The notes beneath the pieces were generated by a model. That model searched no databases. It worked only from the letters and a program-made list of their open reading frames with translations, and had not been told where the DNA came from. The translations under genes and the position numbers were made by a program. Below are positions 54,303 to 62,972 of a stretch of DNA of 62,972 nucleotides, one piece after another (the stretch's first letter is position 1; every line of letters starts with the position of its first letter). This DNA is from Synechococcus sp. CS-1330 (lineage in GTDB: Bacteria; Cyanobacteriota; Cyanobacteriia; PCC-6307; Cyanobiaceae). The stretch spans positions 1 to 62,972 of the forward strand of contig JAHLYR010000054.1 in assembly GCA_025128025.1 (NCBI GenBank). The letters run 5' to 3'.

Positions 54303-55174
54303 GCTGGCACCGTTTCACGGCAGCCGTGCATGGTCAGCAGGCTGGCCAGGGTTGCCTTGAATTCAGTGCGATCAACGATCGCGTCAACGAAGCCGTGGTC
54401 GCGCAGGTATTCGGCGGTTTGGAAGCCCTCGGGCAGCTTTTCGCGCAGGGTCTGCTCGATCACCCGGCGGCCTGCGAAGCCGATCAGGGCCTTGGGCTCG
54501 GCCAGGATTAAGTCGCCCAGCATGGCGAAGCTGGCAGTTACACCCCCAGTGGTGGGGTAGGTGAGCAGGGGTAGGTAGAGCAGCTCTGCCTGGCGGTGCC
54601 GCTCCAGGGCGCCGGAGATCTTGGCCATCTGCATCAAGCTCAGCATCCCCTCCTGCATGCGGGCACCACCGGAGGCGCAGACAATCAGCACCGGTATGCG
54701 CCGGGCGGTGGCGGTTTCGATCAGGCGGGTGAGCTTCTCGCCCACCACCGAACCCATCGACCCGCCCATGAAGCGGAAATCCATCACTCCAAGGGCCAAG
54801 GGCAGGCCACTGGTGCGGCAGATACCGGTAACCACGGCGTCGAGGAGGCCCGTGCTCTGCTGGCTGTCGCGGATGCGATCGGCGTAGCTGCGCCGGTCCT
54901 TGAAGGCGAGGGGGTCGGTGGGTGAGAGGCCAGTATCCATGGGCTCGAAGCTGCCCGGGTCGGCGATCAGGGCGATGCGCTCGGGGCTGTCGATGCGGTT
55001 GTGGTGGCCACATCCCTTGCAAACGCTGGCGTTAGCCACCAGGTCTTTGCGATAAACCACCAAACTGCATTCCGGGCACTTGCTCCAGAGACCATCGCCC
55101 TCCTCCTGCTCCTGGGTGACCCGCACGGTTGGGGCATTTTTTTGGCGATCCGCAAACCAGTCGAACAGCGACAT
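54299..55174 (-). CDS. accD: Acetyl-CoA carboxylase carboxyltransferase subunit beta
   Basis: A 291-residue subunit that transfers carboxyl from biotin to acetyl-CoA in the first step of fatty acid synthesis. The N-terminal zinc ribbon uses four cysteines ([11 protein letters not shown] and [13 protein letters not shown]). The catalytic carboxyltransferase segment includes [27 protein letters not shown] and [15 protein letters not shown] at 55174. The downstream secreted protein gene overlaps by 4 bp. Confidence 0.95.
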   Translation of the reverse strand: MSLFDWFADRQKNAPTVRVTQEQEEGDGLWSKCPECSLVVYRKDLVANASVCKGCGHHNRIDSPERIALIADPGSFEPMDTGLSPTDPLAFKDRRSYADRIRDSQQSTGLLDAVVTGICRTSGLPLALGVMDFRFMGGSMGSVVGEKLTRLIETATARRIPVLIVCASGGARMQEGMLSLMQMAKISGALERHRQAELLYLPLLTYPTTGGVTASFAMLGDLILAEPKALIGFAGRRVIEQTLREKLPEGFQTAEYLRDHGFVDAIVDRTEFKATLASLLTMHGCRETVPA

Positions 55175-55211
55175 GCGACCCTTGCCAACAGCTAAGCCTA
55201 TTTAAGGCGCT

Positions 55212-56117
55212 TCACCACACCAGCCCCAACACGGCCAGCCATAGGTCGTTGCCGAGGAGCCACACGGCGGCTCCGCCAGCTGCAAGGAAGGGGCCAAAGG
55301 GAAAGGGCTGGTGCTTGCCAAGTAGGCCGCTGAGCCGGCCGATGCTGCCCAGCACCGCCCCGGCAAACACCGCCAGGGTCACAGTGATGCCAAGCCCAGT
55401 GAGACCAAGCCAAGCCCCCAGCAGGGCAGCCAGTTTGGCGTCTCCTAGGCCGAGGGCCGGCCGGCCGATTGCCTTGTGGGCCAGGGCACTGACCGTTTCA
55501 AAGCCAACCAGGCCAACCCCGGCGGCCACCAGATGGTGAAACAGCAGCTCTCTGCCCATATCGGAGCCCTGCTGGAAGCCGATCACTGCGGTCACCGCCA
55601 GGCCTAGTAACAGGCCAACTCGGCACAGGGGTTCGGGCAACCAGAGGCGATCGATATCGATCAACACCAGCGGTAGCAGCCAGCTCAACAGCAGCCAGCC
55701 TGCGGCTACCAGCAGCCAGGGCTGGGGCTGGTTGCCCATGGCGCTCGGCTGGGCCAGTAGGGCCGCTACCCAGAGCCCGGCGCTAAGCAGCTCCACCAGG
55801 GGGTAGCGGCAGGAGATAGAAGCACCGCAGTGGCCACAGCGGCCTCGCAACAGCAACCAGCCCAGCAGGGGCACATTTTCAAACCAGCGCAGCCGGCTGC
55901 CGCAACGGGGGCAGTGGCTGGGTGGCAGCACGACCGATTCCTCCCTCGGCAGGCGCCAGGCCACCACATTGAGAAAGCTGCCCACGCAGGCCCCAAGTAG
56001 CGCCACCACAACGGGCACGGCTGGGGAGCTGGCAAGCAGCGGAGCAAGGGCGCTCAAACGGGCCTCAGGCGAGAGGGGGAGAAGATGGTTTGCGGGGTAG
56101 ACGCAGCCTGGCTGCAC
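55212..56117 (-). CDS. pilD: Prepilin peptidase PilD
   Basis: A membrane aspartyl protease that cleaves type IV prepilins and methylates the new N-terminus. It has the N-terminal GACVGSFLNVVAWRLP, the zinc-binding cysteine pairs HCPRCGSRLRW and RGRCGHCGASIS, and the two catalytic aspartate sites in LVLIDIDRLWLP and GLGDAKLAALLG. About eight membrane helices. The GTG start at 56117 would overlap the upstream gene by 53 bp; TTG at 56057 (LSALAPLL), 8 bp after that gene's stop, is an attractive alternative. Confidence 0.85.
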   Translation of the reverse strand: MQPGCVYPANHLLPLSPEARLSALAPLLASSPAVPVVVALLGACVGSFLNVVAWRLPREESVVLPPSHCPRCGSRLRWFENVPLLGWLLLRGRCGHCGASISCRYPLVELLSAGLWVAALLAQPSAMGNQPQPWLLVAAGWLLLSWLLPLVLIDIDRLWLPEPLCRVGLLLGLAVTAVIGFQQGSDMGRELLFHHLVAAGVGLVGFETVSALAHKAIGRPALGLGDAKLAALLGAWLGLTGLGITVTLAVFAGAVLGSIGRLSGLLGKHQPFPFGPFLAAGGAAVWLLGNDLWLAVLGLVW

Positions 56118-56463
56118 CGCTCCGTGCCAGGCGGCCCCGGATCAAATTAATCGGCACAAATTGCTCATCGGGCAGCAGTACCGGCTGGTCGAAAACAATC
56201 CTGCCCTGCAATATTTGCTTGCCATTGAGCACCACGCCGGATGGTTCGTGGCCGGTGTTGCCTAGCTCCAAAGACTGAAACAAGATGCGGCGAGCTGCCT
56301 GAATCACCTGGCTGCTGTTGATCTGGTCGAGACGCAAAGAGTCTGCGGCCTTGGTTTTGGCAGCCCCCGGAATCAAAAACGACGGGGAAGGATTCTTCGT
56401 GGGTGTGGCGAAGGAGATCGGCCTCACCAAAACGAATGGCAACCCCAGAATAGGGGTTGCCAT
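56065..56463 (-). CDS. Hypothetical protein upstream of pilD
   Basis: A 132-residue frame from ATG 56463 (MATPILGLPFVLVRPISF) to the pilD start region. It has alternating hydrophobic blocks (DQPVLLPDEQFVPINLIRG) and a basic, proline-rich end. No signal peptide or motif I can name. It begins 5 bp after the prk stop on the same strand, so it is likely in the prk transcript. The function is unknown. Confidence 0.5.
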   Translation of the reverse strand: MATPILGLPFVLVRPISFATPTKNPSPSFLIPGAAKTKAADSLRLDQINSSQVIQAARRILFQSLELGNTGHEPSGVVLNGKQILQGRIVFDQPVLLPDEQFVPINLIRGRLARSGAARLRLPRKPSSPPLA

Positions 56464-56468
56464 TGCAA

Positions 56469-57371
56469 TCAGGACAGCTTCTTCTTCTCTTCGATCATGC
56501 GATGGATGATCGGCGTAAGGATCAGCTCCATGGCGAAGCCCATTTTGCCGCCGTTCACCACGATCGAGGTGGGGCTCGACATGAACGAGTCGTGGATCAT
56601 GTCGAGTAGGTAGGCGAAGTCGATGCCCCACTTTTCGCGGGCCCCCTTGCGGAAGTGGATGATCACGAAGGATTCATCCGGTGTTGGGATCTCCCGGATC
56701 ATGAAGGGGTTGGAGGTGTCCACCGTCGAAACCCGCTGGAAGTTGATATCCGTGAGGCTGAACTGGGGGCAGATGTGGTTGATGTAATCCGGCATGCGGC
56801 GCAGGATCGTGTCCACCGTGGCCTCAGCCGAATAGCCGCGCTCCTTGTTGTCACGAGCGATCTTCTGGATCCACTCCAGGTTCACGACCGGCACCACGCC
56901 CACGAGTAGATCGGCCAAGCCAGCTACGTCGTAACTCTCGCCCTTGACCCCACCGTGCAGGCCTTCGTAGAAGAGCAGGTCGGTGCCGGTGGGGATGGCT
57001 TCCCAGGGAGTGAACTGGCCGGGATCCAGGTTGGTGCCGAGACGGGCGTTGTGCTCGGCGGCCTCTTCAACGGAGTGCAGGTAGTAGCGCTTCTGGCCAC
57101 TGCCGGTTTCGCCGTAGGCCTTGAAGAGCTCCTCGAGCTTGTCAAACAGGTTTGCTTCGGGGCCGAAGTGGGAGAAGTTGTCACCATTGGCCAAGGCGGT
57201 AGCCATGGCTTCCTTCATCGGGCCGCGCTCGTAGCGGTGGTAGCTATCGCCCTCCACCACTGCAGGTGTGATTCCTTCGCGCTTGAAGATGTGCTCGAAG
57301 GCGCGCTTGACAGTGCTGGTGCCTGCGCCGGAGGAACCGGTGACAGAAACAACCGGATGACGCTTCGACAT
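56469..57371 (-). CDS. prk: Phosphoribulokinase
   Basis: A 300-residue kinase making ribulose-1,5-bisphosphate for RuBisCO. The P-loop is VTGSSGAGTSTVKRAFEHIF, followed by VVEGDSYHRYERGPM and FYEGLHGGVKG. The sequence is of the short, proteobacterial-like class: the cysteine pair around the P-loop used for thioredoxin/CP12 control in plants and many cyanobacteria is missing. The only cysteine is in NHICPQF. It lies between leuB and the pilD cluster. Confidence 0.94.
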   Translation of the reverse strand: MSKRHPVVSVTGSSGAGTSTVKRAFEHIFKREGITPAVVEGDSYHRYERGPMKEAMATALANGDNFSHFGPEANLFDKLEELFKAYGETGSGQKRYYLHSVEEAAEHNARLGTNLDPGQFTPWEAIPTGTDLLFYEGLHGGVKGESYDVAGLADLLVGVVPVVNLEWIQKIARDNKERGYSAEATVDTILRRMPDYINHICPQFSLTDINFQRVSTVDTSNPFMIREIPTPDESFVIIHFRKGAREKWGIDFAYLLDMIHDSFMSSPTSIVVNGGKMGFAMELILTPIIHRMIEEKKKLS

Positions 57372-57419
57372 GCGCAGGAATCAACGAAACTGACCGCGAG
57401 TTTGGCAGGTCGCCGGCGC

Positions 57420-58502
57420 CTACCCCGCCAGGGCCCCTAGCAGCTGCTCTCCCATGGCACGGCAGCCCAGCTGGGTGCAGCCCTCGCTCATCAGGTCGCC
57501 GGTGCGGTAGCCAGCGGCCAGCACGCGGTCGACGGCGGTTTCTAGGGCGGTGGCAGCAGCGTCTTGCTGCAGGCCGACCCGCAGCATCATGGCGGCGCTG
57601 AGCACCATCGCCATCGGGTTTGCCTTGTCCTGGCCAGCGATGTCAGGGGCGGAGCCATGGATCGGCTCAAACAGGCCTGGCCCGCTGGACCCCAGGGAGG
57701 CGGAGGGCAGCATGCCGATCGAGCCGCTGAGCATGGCGGCCTCGTCGCTGAGGATGTCGCCGAAGAGGTTGCTGGTGAGCAGCACGTCGAACTGACGGGG
57801 ATTGCGCACCAGCTGCATGGCGGCGTTATCAACGTACATATGGCTGAGCTCCACCGTCGGGTAGTCGGCCGCCATGGCGGTCACCTGGTCGCGCCAGAGC
57901 TGGCTCACATCCAGCACGTTGGCCTTGTCCACGCTGCAAAGCCGGCCGCTCCGGGTCACGGCCAACTCGAACGCCACCTTGGCGATGCGGTCGATCTCGT
58001 CGTCGAAGTAGGCCATGGTGTTAAAGGCCCGCACCCGACCTTCAGCCTCCACCCGCCCCTTAGGGGTGCCGAAATAGACGCCGCCGGTGAGCTCACGCAC
58101 CACCAGCAGGTCCACCCCTTCGATCACCTCCCGTTTGAGGGTGGAGGCGTCGATCAGGGCTGGGATGATCTTCACCGGCCGCAGGTTGGCGAACAGGCCC
58201 AGAGCTGATCTCAGCCCCAGCAGACCCGATTCAGGGCGCTGCTCCCGGGGCAGGTTGTCGTATTGGGGCGAGCCGATGGCGGCGAGCAGCACCGCATCGG
58301 CGGCCTTACAGGCCTCGAGGGTGCTGTTGGGCAGGGGTTCGCCGGTGGCATCAATGGCAACGCCGCCCATGGGCTGCACGTCGTAGACGAGGCTGAAGCC
58401 ATGGCTGCTGCTGACCGCATCGAGCAGCTGGCGGGCTACCGCCATGATTTCCGGGCCGATGCCGTCGCCGGGAAGCAGGGTGATCCGGTAGCTCGACGTC
58501 AT
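57420..58502 (-). CDS. leuB: 3-isopropylmalate dehydrogenase
   Basis: A 360-residue enzyme of leucine synthesis that oxidatively decarboxylates 3-isopropylmalate with NAD. It begins [20 protein letters not shown]. Substrate residues are in [18 protein letters not shown] and [12 protein letters not shown], the metal site is in [18 protein letters not shown], and the NAD-binding loop is [18 protein letters not shown]. It lies 25 bp after lpxD on the same strand. Confidence 0.96.
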   Translation of the reverse strand: MTSSYRITLLPGDGIGPEIMAVARQLLDAVSSSHGFSLVYDVQPMGGVAIDATGEPLPNSTLEACKAADAVLLAAIGSPQYDNLPREQRPESGLLGLRSALGLFANLRPVKIIPALIDASTLKREVIEGVDLLVVRELTGGVYFGTPKGRVEAEGRVRAFNTMAYFDDEIDRIAKVAFELAVTRSGRLCSVDKANVLDVSQLWRDQVTAMAADYPTVELSHMYVDNAAMQLVRNPRQFDVLLTSNLFGDILSDEAAMLSGSIGMLPSASLGSSGPGLFEPIHGSAPDIAGQDKANPMAMVLSAAMMLRVGLQQDAAATALETAVDRVLAAGYRTGDLMSEGCTQLGCRAMGEQLLGALAG

Positions 58503-58527
58503 GGGCCTTGAAGTGCTGGGCGCGAGG

Positions 58528-59580
58528 CTAGGGCTTGGCCTGCTTCTCCAGCTGCCGCAGGGCTTTAACGAGCTCTGGCAGCTTGTTGAATACGGCCGAG
58601 CTGCGCAGCCAGAGGCGGTTGGAGATGGCCGGATAGCCGCTCACCACCTCGCCGGCGGCCACCTCGCCATGCACCCCGGATTTGGAGCTGGCGATGGCTC
58701 GGTCGCCCATCACCGCCTTGTTTGCCAGCCCTACCTGGCCCGCCAAAATCACGCCATTGCCCAGGCGGGCCCCGCCGGCGATGCCCACCTGGGCCGCCAG
58801 GGCGCAGCCCTTGCCGGTGCTGACGCCATGGCCGATATGCACCAGGTTGTCGATCTTGGTGCCGGCGCCGATGCGGGTTTCACCTACTGAGGGTCGGTCA
58901 ATGGTGCTGCCGCAACCCACCTCAACCCCCTCCTCAAGAACTACCTGGCCGGTCTGGGGCATCTTGCGCCAGCCATTGGCGGTGGGCACGAAGCCAAAGC
59001 CCTCGCTGCCCACCACGGCATTGGAGTGCACGACGCAGCCCCGGCCCAGGCGGCTGCCGGGGTGCAGAACGGCACCGGCGTGCAGCTCGCAGTCGTCACC
59101 GATCTGCACGTCTTCGTAGAGCACCACTTGTGGGTGGAGTATGCAGCTGGTGCCGATCTGCACGTTGGCGCCGATCACGACCAGGGGGCCTAGGTGGGAT
59201 CCCATGCCAACTACGGCGCTTGGATCAACCACGGCACTGGGGTGGATGCCAGCGGCGGGCTGGCGGCGGGGGTGGAGCGCAGCGAGGGACTCGGCAAAAG
59301 CCAGGCGCGGATCAGCCAGGGCGATCCAGGCCAGGCCCCGCTCCAGGGCCAGCCGCTGTAGGGCTGCGGCCTCATCGCCGCGGGCTGGCAACAGAATCGC
59401 TCCGGCGTTGCTGCCTGCCAGGGCGGCAGCCAGGGCGTGGCCGGGTTCCAGAAAAGTGAGTTGATCGGCCTGGGCCTGATCTAGGGCGGCCGCCCCGTTT
59501 AGCACGGGGTCGTCAGCGAGATGCCGCGGGCTGGCATCGGTAACTTCGCTGAGCTGGCTGAGCAGTTCGCTGAAGCGCAT
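58528..59580 (-). CDS. lpxD: UDP-3-O-acylglucosamine N-acyltransferase LpxD
   Basis: A 350-residue left-handed beta-helix acyltransferase with hexapeptide repeats ([20 protein letters not shown] and neighbours). The catalytic histidine region is [14 protein letters not shown]. It adds the N-linked acyl chain in lipid A synthesis, indicating an outer membrane with lipid A-type lipid. It is followed by leuB. The N-terminal uridine-binding domain is of normal size. Confidence 0.94.
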   Translation of the reverse strand: MRFSELLSQLSEVTDASPRHLADDPVLNGAAALDQAQADQLTFLEPGHALAAALAGSNAGAILLPARGDEAAALQRLALERGLAWIALADPRLAFAESLAALHPRRQPAAGIHPSAVVDPSAVVGMGSHLGPLVVIGANVQIGTSCILHPQVVLYEDVQIGDDCELHAGAVLHPGSRLGRGCVVHSNAVVGSEGFGFVPTANGWRKMPQTGQVVLEEGVEVGCGSTIDRPSVGETRIGAGTKIDNLVHIGHGVSTGKGCALAAQVGIAGGARLGNGVILAGQVGLANKAVMGDRAIASSKSGVHGEVAAGEVVSGYPAISNRLWLRSSAVFNKLPELVKALRQLEKQAKP

Positions 59581-59618
59581 GCCAGGGAAGAGGAGCGGCG
59601 CGAATCGTAGGTCCGGCC

Positions 59619-60707
59619 TTAACGGCTGGTGAGCACCAGCTGGTCGCGGTGCACCACCTCAACGCCGGAGCTGCCCATCAGCTCTCGCAGCTCCATGCTG
59701 CTAAGGCTGGCCAGACCCCGGCCCAGCTCGCGCCCATCACTGGCTAGCAGGCGCACCGCCTCGCGGCGCTCGAAATCGCCTACCACCGCTTGCACTCCAA
59801 CGGCCAACAGCGAGGCCCCCTTTTGGGTTATGGCCCTCTCGGCGCCGGCGTCTAGCTGCAGGCTGCCCTTGGGCAGGAGCGCGTGGGCCAGCCAGCCCTT
59901 GCGGTCGGGAAGGGGGGTGGGGCTGGGCTGGAACAGGGTGCCGACCCGCTCGCCGGCCAGCAGGGCATCGAGCACGGCGGGGTCACGGCCGTCAGCCAGG
60001 CGCACCCGGATGCCGCTGGAGGTGGCGATGCGGGCTGAAATGAGTTTGGTGGTCATGCCGCCAGTTCCCCACTGACCTCCGCCGGTGGCCACCGATTGCA
60101 GGCTGTCGAGCTCGGCCAGGCTGGCCACCTCCTCGATCGGCCGGGCCTCGGCATCGCTGCGGGGGTCGCCTGAATAAAGGCTGTCCACGTCGGTGAGCAG
60201 CACCAGCTCATCGGCGCCGATCGCCACCGCCACCAGGGCGGAGAGGGTGTCGTTGTCGCCGAAGCGCAGTTCGTCGGTGGCCAGGGTGTCGTTTTCGTTG
60301 ACCACCGGCACCACTCCCCAGTCCAGTAGCTGCTCGAGGGTGCGGCAGGCGTTCTGGTAGCGGCGGCGGGAGGCCAGATCGCCGCGGGTCAGCAGCACCT
60401 GGGCTACCGCCAGACCACGTACGGCGAAAGCGTCTTGGTAGAGGGCCATCAGCCGGCCCTGGCCCACGGCGGCGGCGGCCTGGAGAGCCACCACTTCGCT
60501 GGGGCGCTGCCCCAGGCCAAGGGCTTCGCAGCCCAGCCCCACGGCCCCACTGGTAACCAGGGCGATAGTCTCGCCCTGGCGCCGCTGGCGGCTGAGACTG
60601 GCAGCCAGATCGGCGATCACCGCCGCTGTGGGACGGCCGGCGCTGCCCCGCAGCAGGCTTGTGCCCACCTTGATCACTCGGCGCATGGAGTGGGACGGGG
60701 TTGTCAT
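59619..60707 (-). CDS. proB: Glutamate 5-kinase
   Basis: About 362 residues with an amino acid kinase domain ([68 protein letters not shown]). A C-terminal PUA domain follows. It makes glutamate 5-phosphate for proline synthesis. I start at ATG 60707 ([10 protein letters not shown]), which shares its last base with the yqeG stop, TGATG. Confidence 0.93.
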   Translation of the reverse strand: MTTPSHSMRRVIKVGTSLLRGSAGRPTAAVIADLAASLSRQRRQGETIALVTSGAVGLGCEALGLGQRPSEVVALQAAAAVGQGRLMALYQDAFAVRGLAVAQVLLTRGDLASRRRYQNACRTLEQLLDWGVVPVVNENDTLATDELRFGDNDTLSALVAVAIGADELVLLTDVDSLYSGDPRSDAEARPIEEVASLAELDSLQSVATGGGQWGTGGMTTKLISARIATSSGIRVRLADGRDPAVLDALLAGERVGTLFQPSPTPLPDRKGWLAHALLPKGSLQLDAGAERAITQKGASLLAVGVQAVVGDFERREAVRLLASDGRELGRGLASLSSMELRELMGSSGVEVVHRDQLVLTSR

Positions 60708-61216
60708 CAGCCCAGGCTGGTGCCCACCCAGTTGGCCAGGCGCAGCTCCAGTTTTTGGAGCCGATCCTGCTTGCACGGGTGGCCTTGGGGATCGATCGGT
60801 TTCACCAGCACGGTGAATAAGCCAAGCCGGTTGCCGGCGATCACGTCCGTAAACAGGCGGTCACCGATCAGGGCGACCTCCTGGTGGGGCAGGTTGAGCT
60901 CGGCCAGCACCCGACGCAGGGCGCTGCGGCGTGGTTTGCCGGCGGAAATTGTGTAGGGCAGGTCGAGCTGGGCCGCAACCGCTCCGATCCGCTGGCGGGA
61001 GGGGTTGTTGCTGAATAGGTGGATCGGCACCTGCTGCCGCGCCTGCTGCAGCCAGCGCAGGGCGCTGGCGGGCAGCTCCGCCTGGCGGCGGGGCAGCAAG
61101 GTGCGATCGACATCGAGCACCAGGGCCCGAATCGGTTGGTCGAGCAGCTCCTGCAGGGGCAGCTCGGCCAGGGTGCACTCCCGCAGCCAGTTAGGGCGCA
61201 GCAGCTGGCGCAGCAT
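60707..61216 (-). CDS. yqeG: YqeG family HAD phosphatase
   Basis: A 169-residue HAD subfamily IIIA phosphatase. The nucleophile is in ALVLDVDRTLLPRRQAEL, then LFSNNPSRQRI, KPRRSALRRVLAEL and IGDRLFTDVIAGNRLG. In Synechocystis and others the protein has been linked to phosphatidylglycerol phosphate hydrolysis, as in plant PGPP1. It is linked by single-base overlaps to proB and to the DUF3727 gene. Confidence 0.88.
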   Translation of the reverse strand: MLRQLLRPNWLRECTLAELPLQELLDQPIRALVLDVDRTLLPRRQAELPASALRWLQQARQQVPIHLFSNNPSRQRIGAVAAQLDLPYTISAGKPRRSALRRVLAELNLPHQEVALIGDRLFTDVIAGNRLGLFTVLVKPIDPQGHPCKQDRLQKLELRLANWVGTSLG

Positions 61217-61776
61217 CAGTCGTCGCCCTCGCGCTCTTCCAATTCAGCCTCGATCCGGGGCTGTACCCGCTCAAACTCCTCGCCTTCCACCAGCAAGGCG
61301 CCGTCGCCATTCATGCGGGCCACCACGAAGAATGGATCTAGGGGGATGTACAACCCGTATTCCACATCGTCTACGAGGAAGCTCACCAGCAATTCGTAGG
61401 TCTCGGAGTCGTCGTCGGCGTCTTCGTCGTCATCGAGCTCATCGGGTTCGGGCTCGTCCAGTTCGCCGCTGACGGTGAGGGTGACGGCAGAGCGCACCAG
61501 GGTGAGGTCGTGCTCCTGCAGCACCACATCGGCCACCGAAAGGATCGGCTCGGTGGCATCGATTGTGTCGATCAGTTCTGGGTCTTCGTCGCCGTCGAGG
61601 CGGAACAGGCAGACAGGGGTGTCGACCGGGGTGAGCAGTACGTAGTCGTGGCCATCGAGGGGGATCAGCTGCTCGAGGAAGCAGAGCAGCTGGCGGCCGC
61701 GGCTGTCGTGCACCAGCACGGTGGGCACATCGGCGGGGATCTCCGAGCTGGACTGGGATGGGGGTTCGGAACTCAT
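61216..61776 (-). CDS. DUF3727 family protein
   Basis: A 186-residue soluble acidic protein from ATG 61776, with a beta-rich N-terminal half (VLVHDSRGRQLLCFLEQLIP, DYVLLTPVDTPVCLFRLDG). A run of Asp/Glu follows near residues 115-130, then YELLVSFLVDDVEYGLYIPL. This matches DUF3727 of cyanobacteria and plastids, whose function is not known. It lies between ruvX and yqeG. Confidence 0.78.
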   Translation of the reverse strand: MSSEPPSQSSSEIPADVPTVLVHDSRGRQLLCFLEQLIPLDGHDYVLLTPVDTPVCLFRLDGDEDPELIDTIDATEPILSVADVVLQEHDLTLVRSAVTLTVSGELDEPEPDELDDDEDADDDSETYELLVSFLVDDVEYGLYIPLDPFFVVARMNGDGALLVEGEEFERVQPRIEAELEEREGDD

Positions 61777-61795
61777 GGGCTGGAATTGGATCTCT

Positions 61796-62287
61796 TCAGG
61801 ATGCTGCAGCGTCGGCCGTCTGGCAGCGCTCGATGGTCGCCGGGAGCACCGGATCGGGGCCTTCCTGCAGCCATTGTTCGAGCAGCAGGGCCGCGGCGGC
61901 GCTGTCGAGGGCACCGCTGCGGTCGCCGTGGAGCCCGTGGCGCTCGCCGGCGGCCCAGGTGCTGGCGTGCTCATTTACCCAGGCCAGGGGTAGCTGCAGC
62001 CGGCGGGCCAGGCGCTCGCCGTAGCGCTGGCAGTGCAAGGCTTGGGCGGTGGGCTGCCCAGCCGCATCGAGCGGCAGGCCCACCACCAGGGCCAGCACCC
62101 GCCGCTGCTGCACCAAGGAGTTCAGGTGCTCTAGGTCGCTGGCGAAGGAGCCCCGGGCCAGGGCCCGCAGGGGGGTAACGGTGAGGCCGAGGGGGTCACA
62201 GCCCGCCAGGCCGATGCGTCGTCGCCCAACGTCGAGTGCCAGCACTGAGCGGGGCTGCGGGGCGCTTCTTGATCGGGTCGCGCTCAC
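61796..62287 (-). CDS. ruvX: RuvX/YqgF Holliday-junction-resolvase-like nuclease
   Basis: An RNase H-fold protein of about 163 residues from GTG 62287, which overlaps the upstream stop (GTGA). The fold begins SVLALDVGRRRIGLAGCDPL. Further motifs are LVVGLPLDAAGQP, WVNEHAST and SGALDSAAAALLLEQWLQ, with the acidic residues expected in the active site. In bacteria YqgF acts on RNA in 16S rRNA maturation and may also act on DNA junctions. A longer upstream frame (to 62341) adds a proline-rich stretch. Confidence 0.88.
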   Translation of the reverse strand: MSATRSRSAPQPRSVLALDVGRRRIGLAGCDPLGLTVTPLRALARGSFASDLEHLNSLVQQRRVLALVVGLPLDAAGQPTAQALHCQRYGERLARRLQLPLAWVNEHASTWAAGERHGLHGDRSGALDSAAAALLLEQWLQEGPDPVLPATIERCQTADAAAS

Positions 62288-62972
62288 AACGGCGGGGCCA
62301 GAGGGGTTGGGGTGGGCAGGGGGCGGCGGCGGGGTTGCCACTGCTCCAGCAAGGCATCAATGCGCTGGGCGGCCCGTGCCGGGGCCTGCAGCCCCTGACG
62401 CCGCCAGACGCTGCGCGCCATCAGCACCCGCTCGCCTCGCTCCTGAGCTCCCAGCTCAGCGAGCCAGCGCTGGCGAGCTTCATCGCGCAGGTCACAGCGC
62501 AGCCAGAGGGGTTCGCCGGCGCCGAGGCCGGCTTGGCCTTGGTGCAGCAGCAACTCGGTGGCGGCGCCCACCAGGTGTTCCCAGCCGGGATGGACACTCA
62601 GCTCCACATCGTGACCGCCGCCGGGGTGCTCGCCGATCCAGCGCACGGCGGCCACCGCCTGCTCACGGCTGGGATCCACCAGCATCCAGCCGCGGCCGTG
62701 GCTCTGGTCGAGCAGATCTTCGACGCGGCGATCGAGCAGCTGACGCAATTGGGCCGGGCAGGCGGCCTGCTCTAGGTGCCAGAGCAGGGCGGCGCTGCGG
62801 CGGTTGAGGGGTGTGAGCTGCAGCTCTGCCGGTGCGGGGCTGCTGGCCGAGATAGGGCTGCCGCCGGCAGGGGCGCCAGGCCAGCACCACAGCCGGTCGC
62901 TGCGCAAGGGCTGAAAGCCCTGCTCGCGCAGCATCGCTAGGCGGGTGTCATCGAGGCTGGAGGCCGCAGCAA
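62284..62972 (-). CDS. Unidentified protein, 5' end beyond the window
   Basis: The frame is open from 62284 to the window edge and continues past the first candidate start at 62934 (MLREQGFQPLRS) with upstream codons reading ASSLDDTRLA. It is therefore the C-terminal part of a gene beginning outside. At least 229 residues are visible: Trp- and Leu-rich with GWEHLVGAATELLLHQG and VLMARSVWRRQ. It could be a GNAT-like or nuclease-associated protein; I do not recognise it with confidence. It overlaps ruvX by 4 bp. Confidence 0.55.
   Translation of the reverse strand, partial: AAASSLDDTRLAMLREQGFQPLRSDRLWCWPGAPAGGSPISASSPAPAELQLTPLNRRSAALLWHLEQAACPAQLRQLLDRRVEDLLDQSHGRGWMLVDPSREQAVAAVRWIGEHPGGGHDVELSVHPGWEHLVGAATELLLHQGQAGLGAGEPLWLRCDLRDEARQRWLAELGAQERGERVLMARSVWRRQGLQAPARAAQRIDALLEQWQPRRRPLPTPTPLAPPL

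Noticed and set aside
1-62972. Insertion sequences, prophage genes, CRISPR arrays, rRNA and tRNA genes
   Set aside because: No transposase, integrase, repeat-spacer pattern or structural RNA was recognised on either strand.

Overview
This 63 kb window is a GC-rich, very gene-dense piece of a cyanobacterial chromosome, most probably from a Cyanobium/Synechococcus-type alpha-picocyanobacterium. The evidence is photosystem II subunit Psb30 (Ycf12), the chlorophyll cyclase AcsF, Ycf20, CPP1-like, DUF3531, DUF2996, DUF3727 and UPF0182 proteins, a Calvin-cycle fructose-bisphosphate aldolase, a phosphoribulokinase, and HIP1 octamers (GCGATCGC, for example at 4275-4282 and 47477-47484). I found no rRNA, tRNA, CRISPR array, prophage or insertion sequence. 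No gap without a gene exceeds about 215 bases.

Layout. 1-6.3 kb: the end of an unidentified gene, CPP1-like, hslO, an ABC ATPase, rsmE, a DUF92 kinase-like membrane protein and a group 3 sigma factor. 6.3-15.4 kb: a phosphonate/phosphite-type ABC importer (phnD, phnC and a fused double-domain phnE) with a GDSL hydrolase and an aminotransferase. This locus is interrupted, in the opposite direction, by a two-gene cassette at 9758-12881. 15.5-28 kb: uracil-DNA glycosylase, ispG, a C-terminal processing protease, a mfd gene broken by one in-frame TAG, a secreted HExxH protein, TerC and a DEAD-box helicase. 28-38.5 kb: fmt, tldE, tldD, acsF, ubiX, an RNase II/R-like protein without its catalytic motif, a split UPF0016 pair and a YkgJ protein. 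38.6-48.7 kb: psb30, a ClC channel, recJ, an HAD/ycf20/glycerate kinase operon, rpmF, ftsH, a bicupin, a ThiS/MoaD-like protein and thrC. 48.8-63 kb: UPF0182, fba, a Gfo/Idh dehydrogenase, accD, pilD, prk, leuB, lpxD, proB, yqeG, DUF3727, ruvX and a partial gene running off the end.

The most striking system is the cassette at 9758-12881. An arginase-family ureohydrolase carries an N-terminal calmodulin-like EF-hand module. It is followed, 4 bp downstream, by a UT-type urea transporter carrying a C-terminal EF-hand module. Together they read as a calcium-responsive route that hydrolyses a guanidino compound (probably arginine) to urea and moves urea across the membrane. The functional coupling to calcium is inference from the domains. 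Two arginase substrate-contact positions are changed, so the substrate is not certain.

Most genes are packed in short operons with 1-4 bp start/stop overlaps. Several convergent pairs overlap at their 3' ends (DUF92/sigma factor, ctp/DUF3598-like, psb30/ClC, ftsH/cupin).
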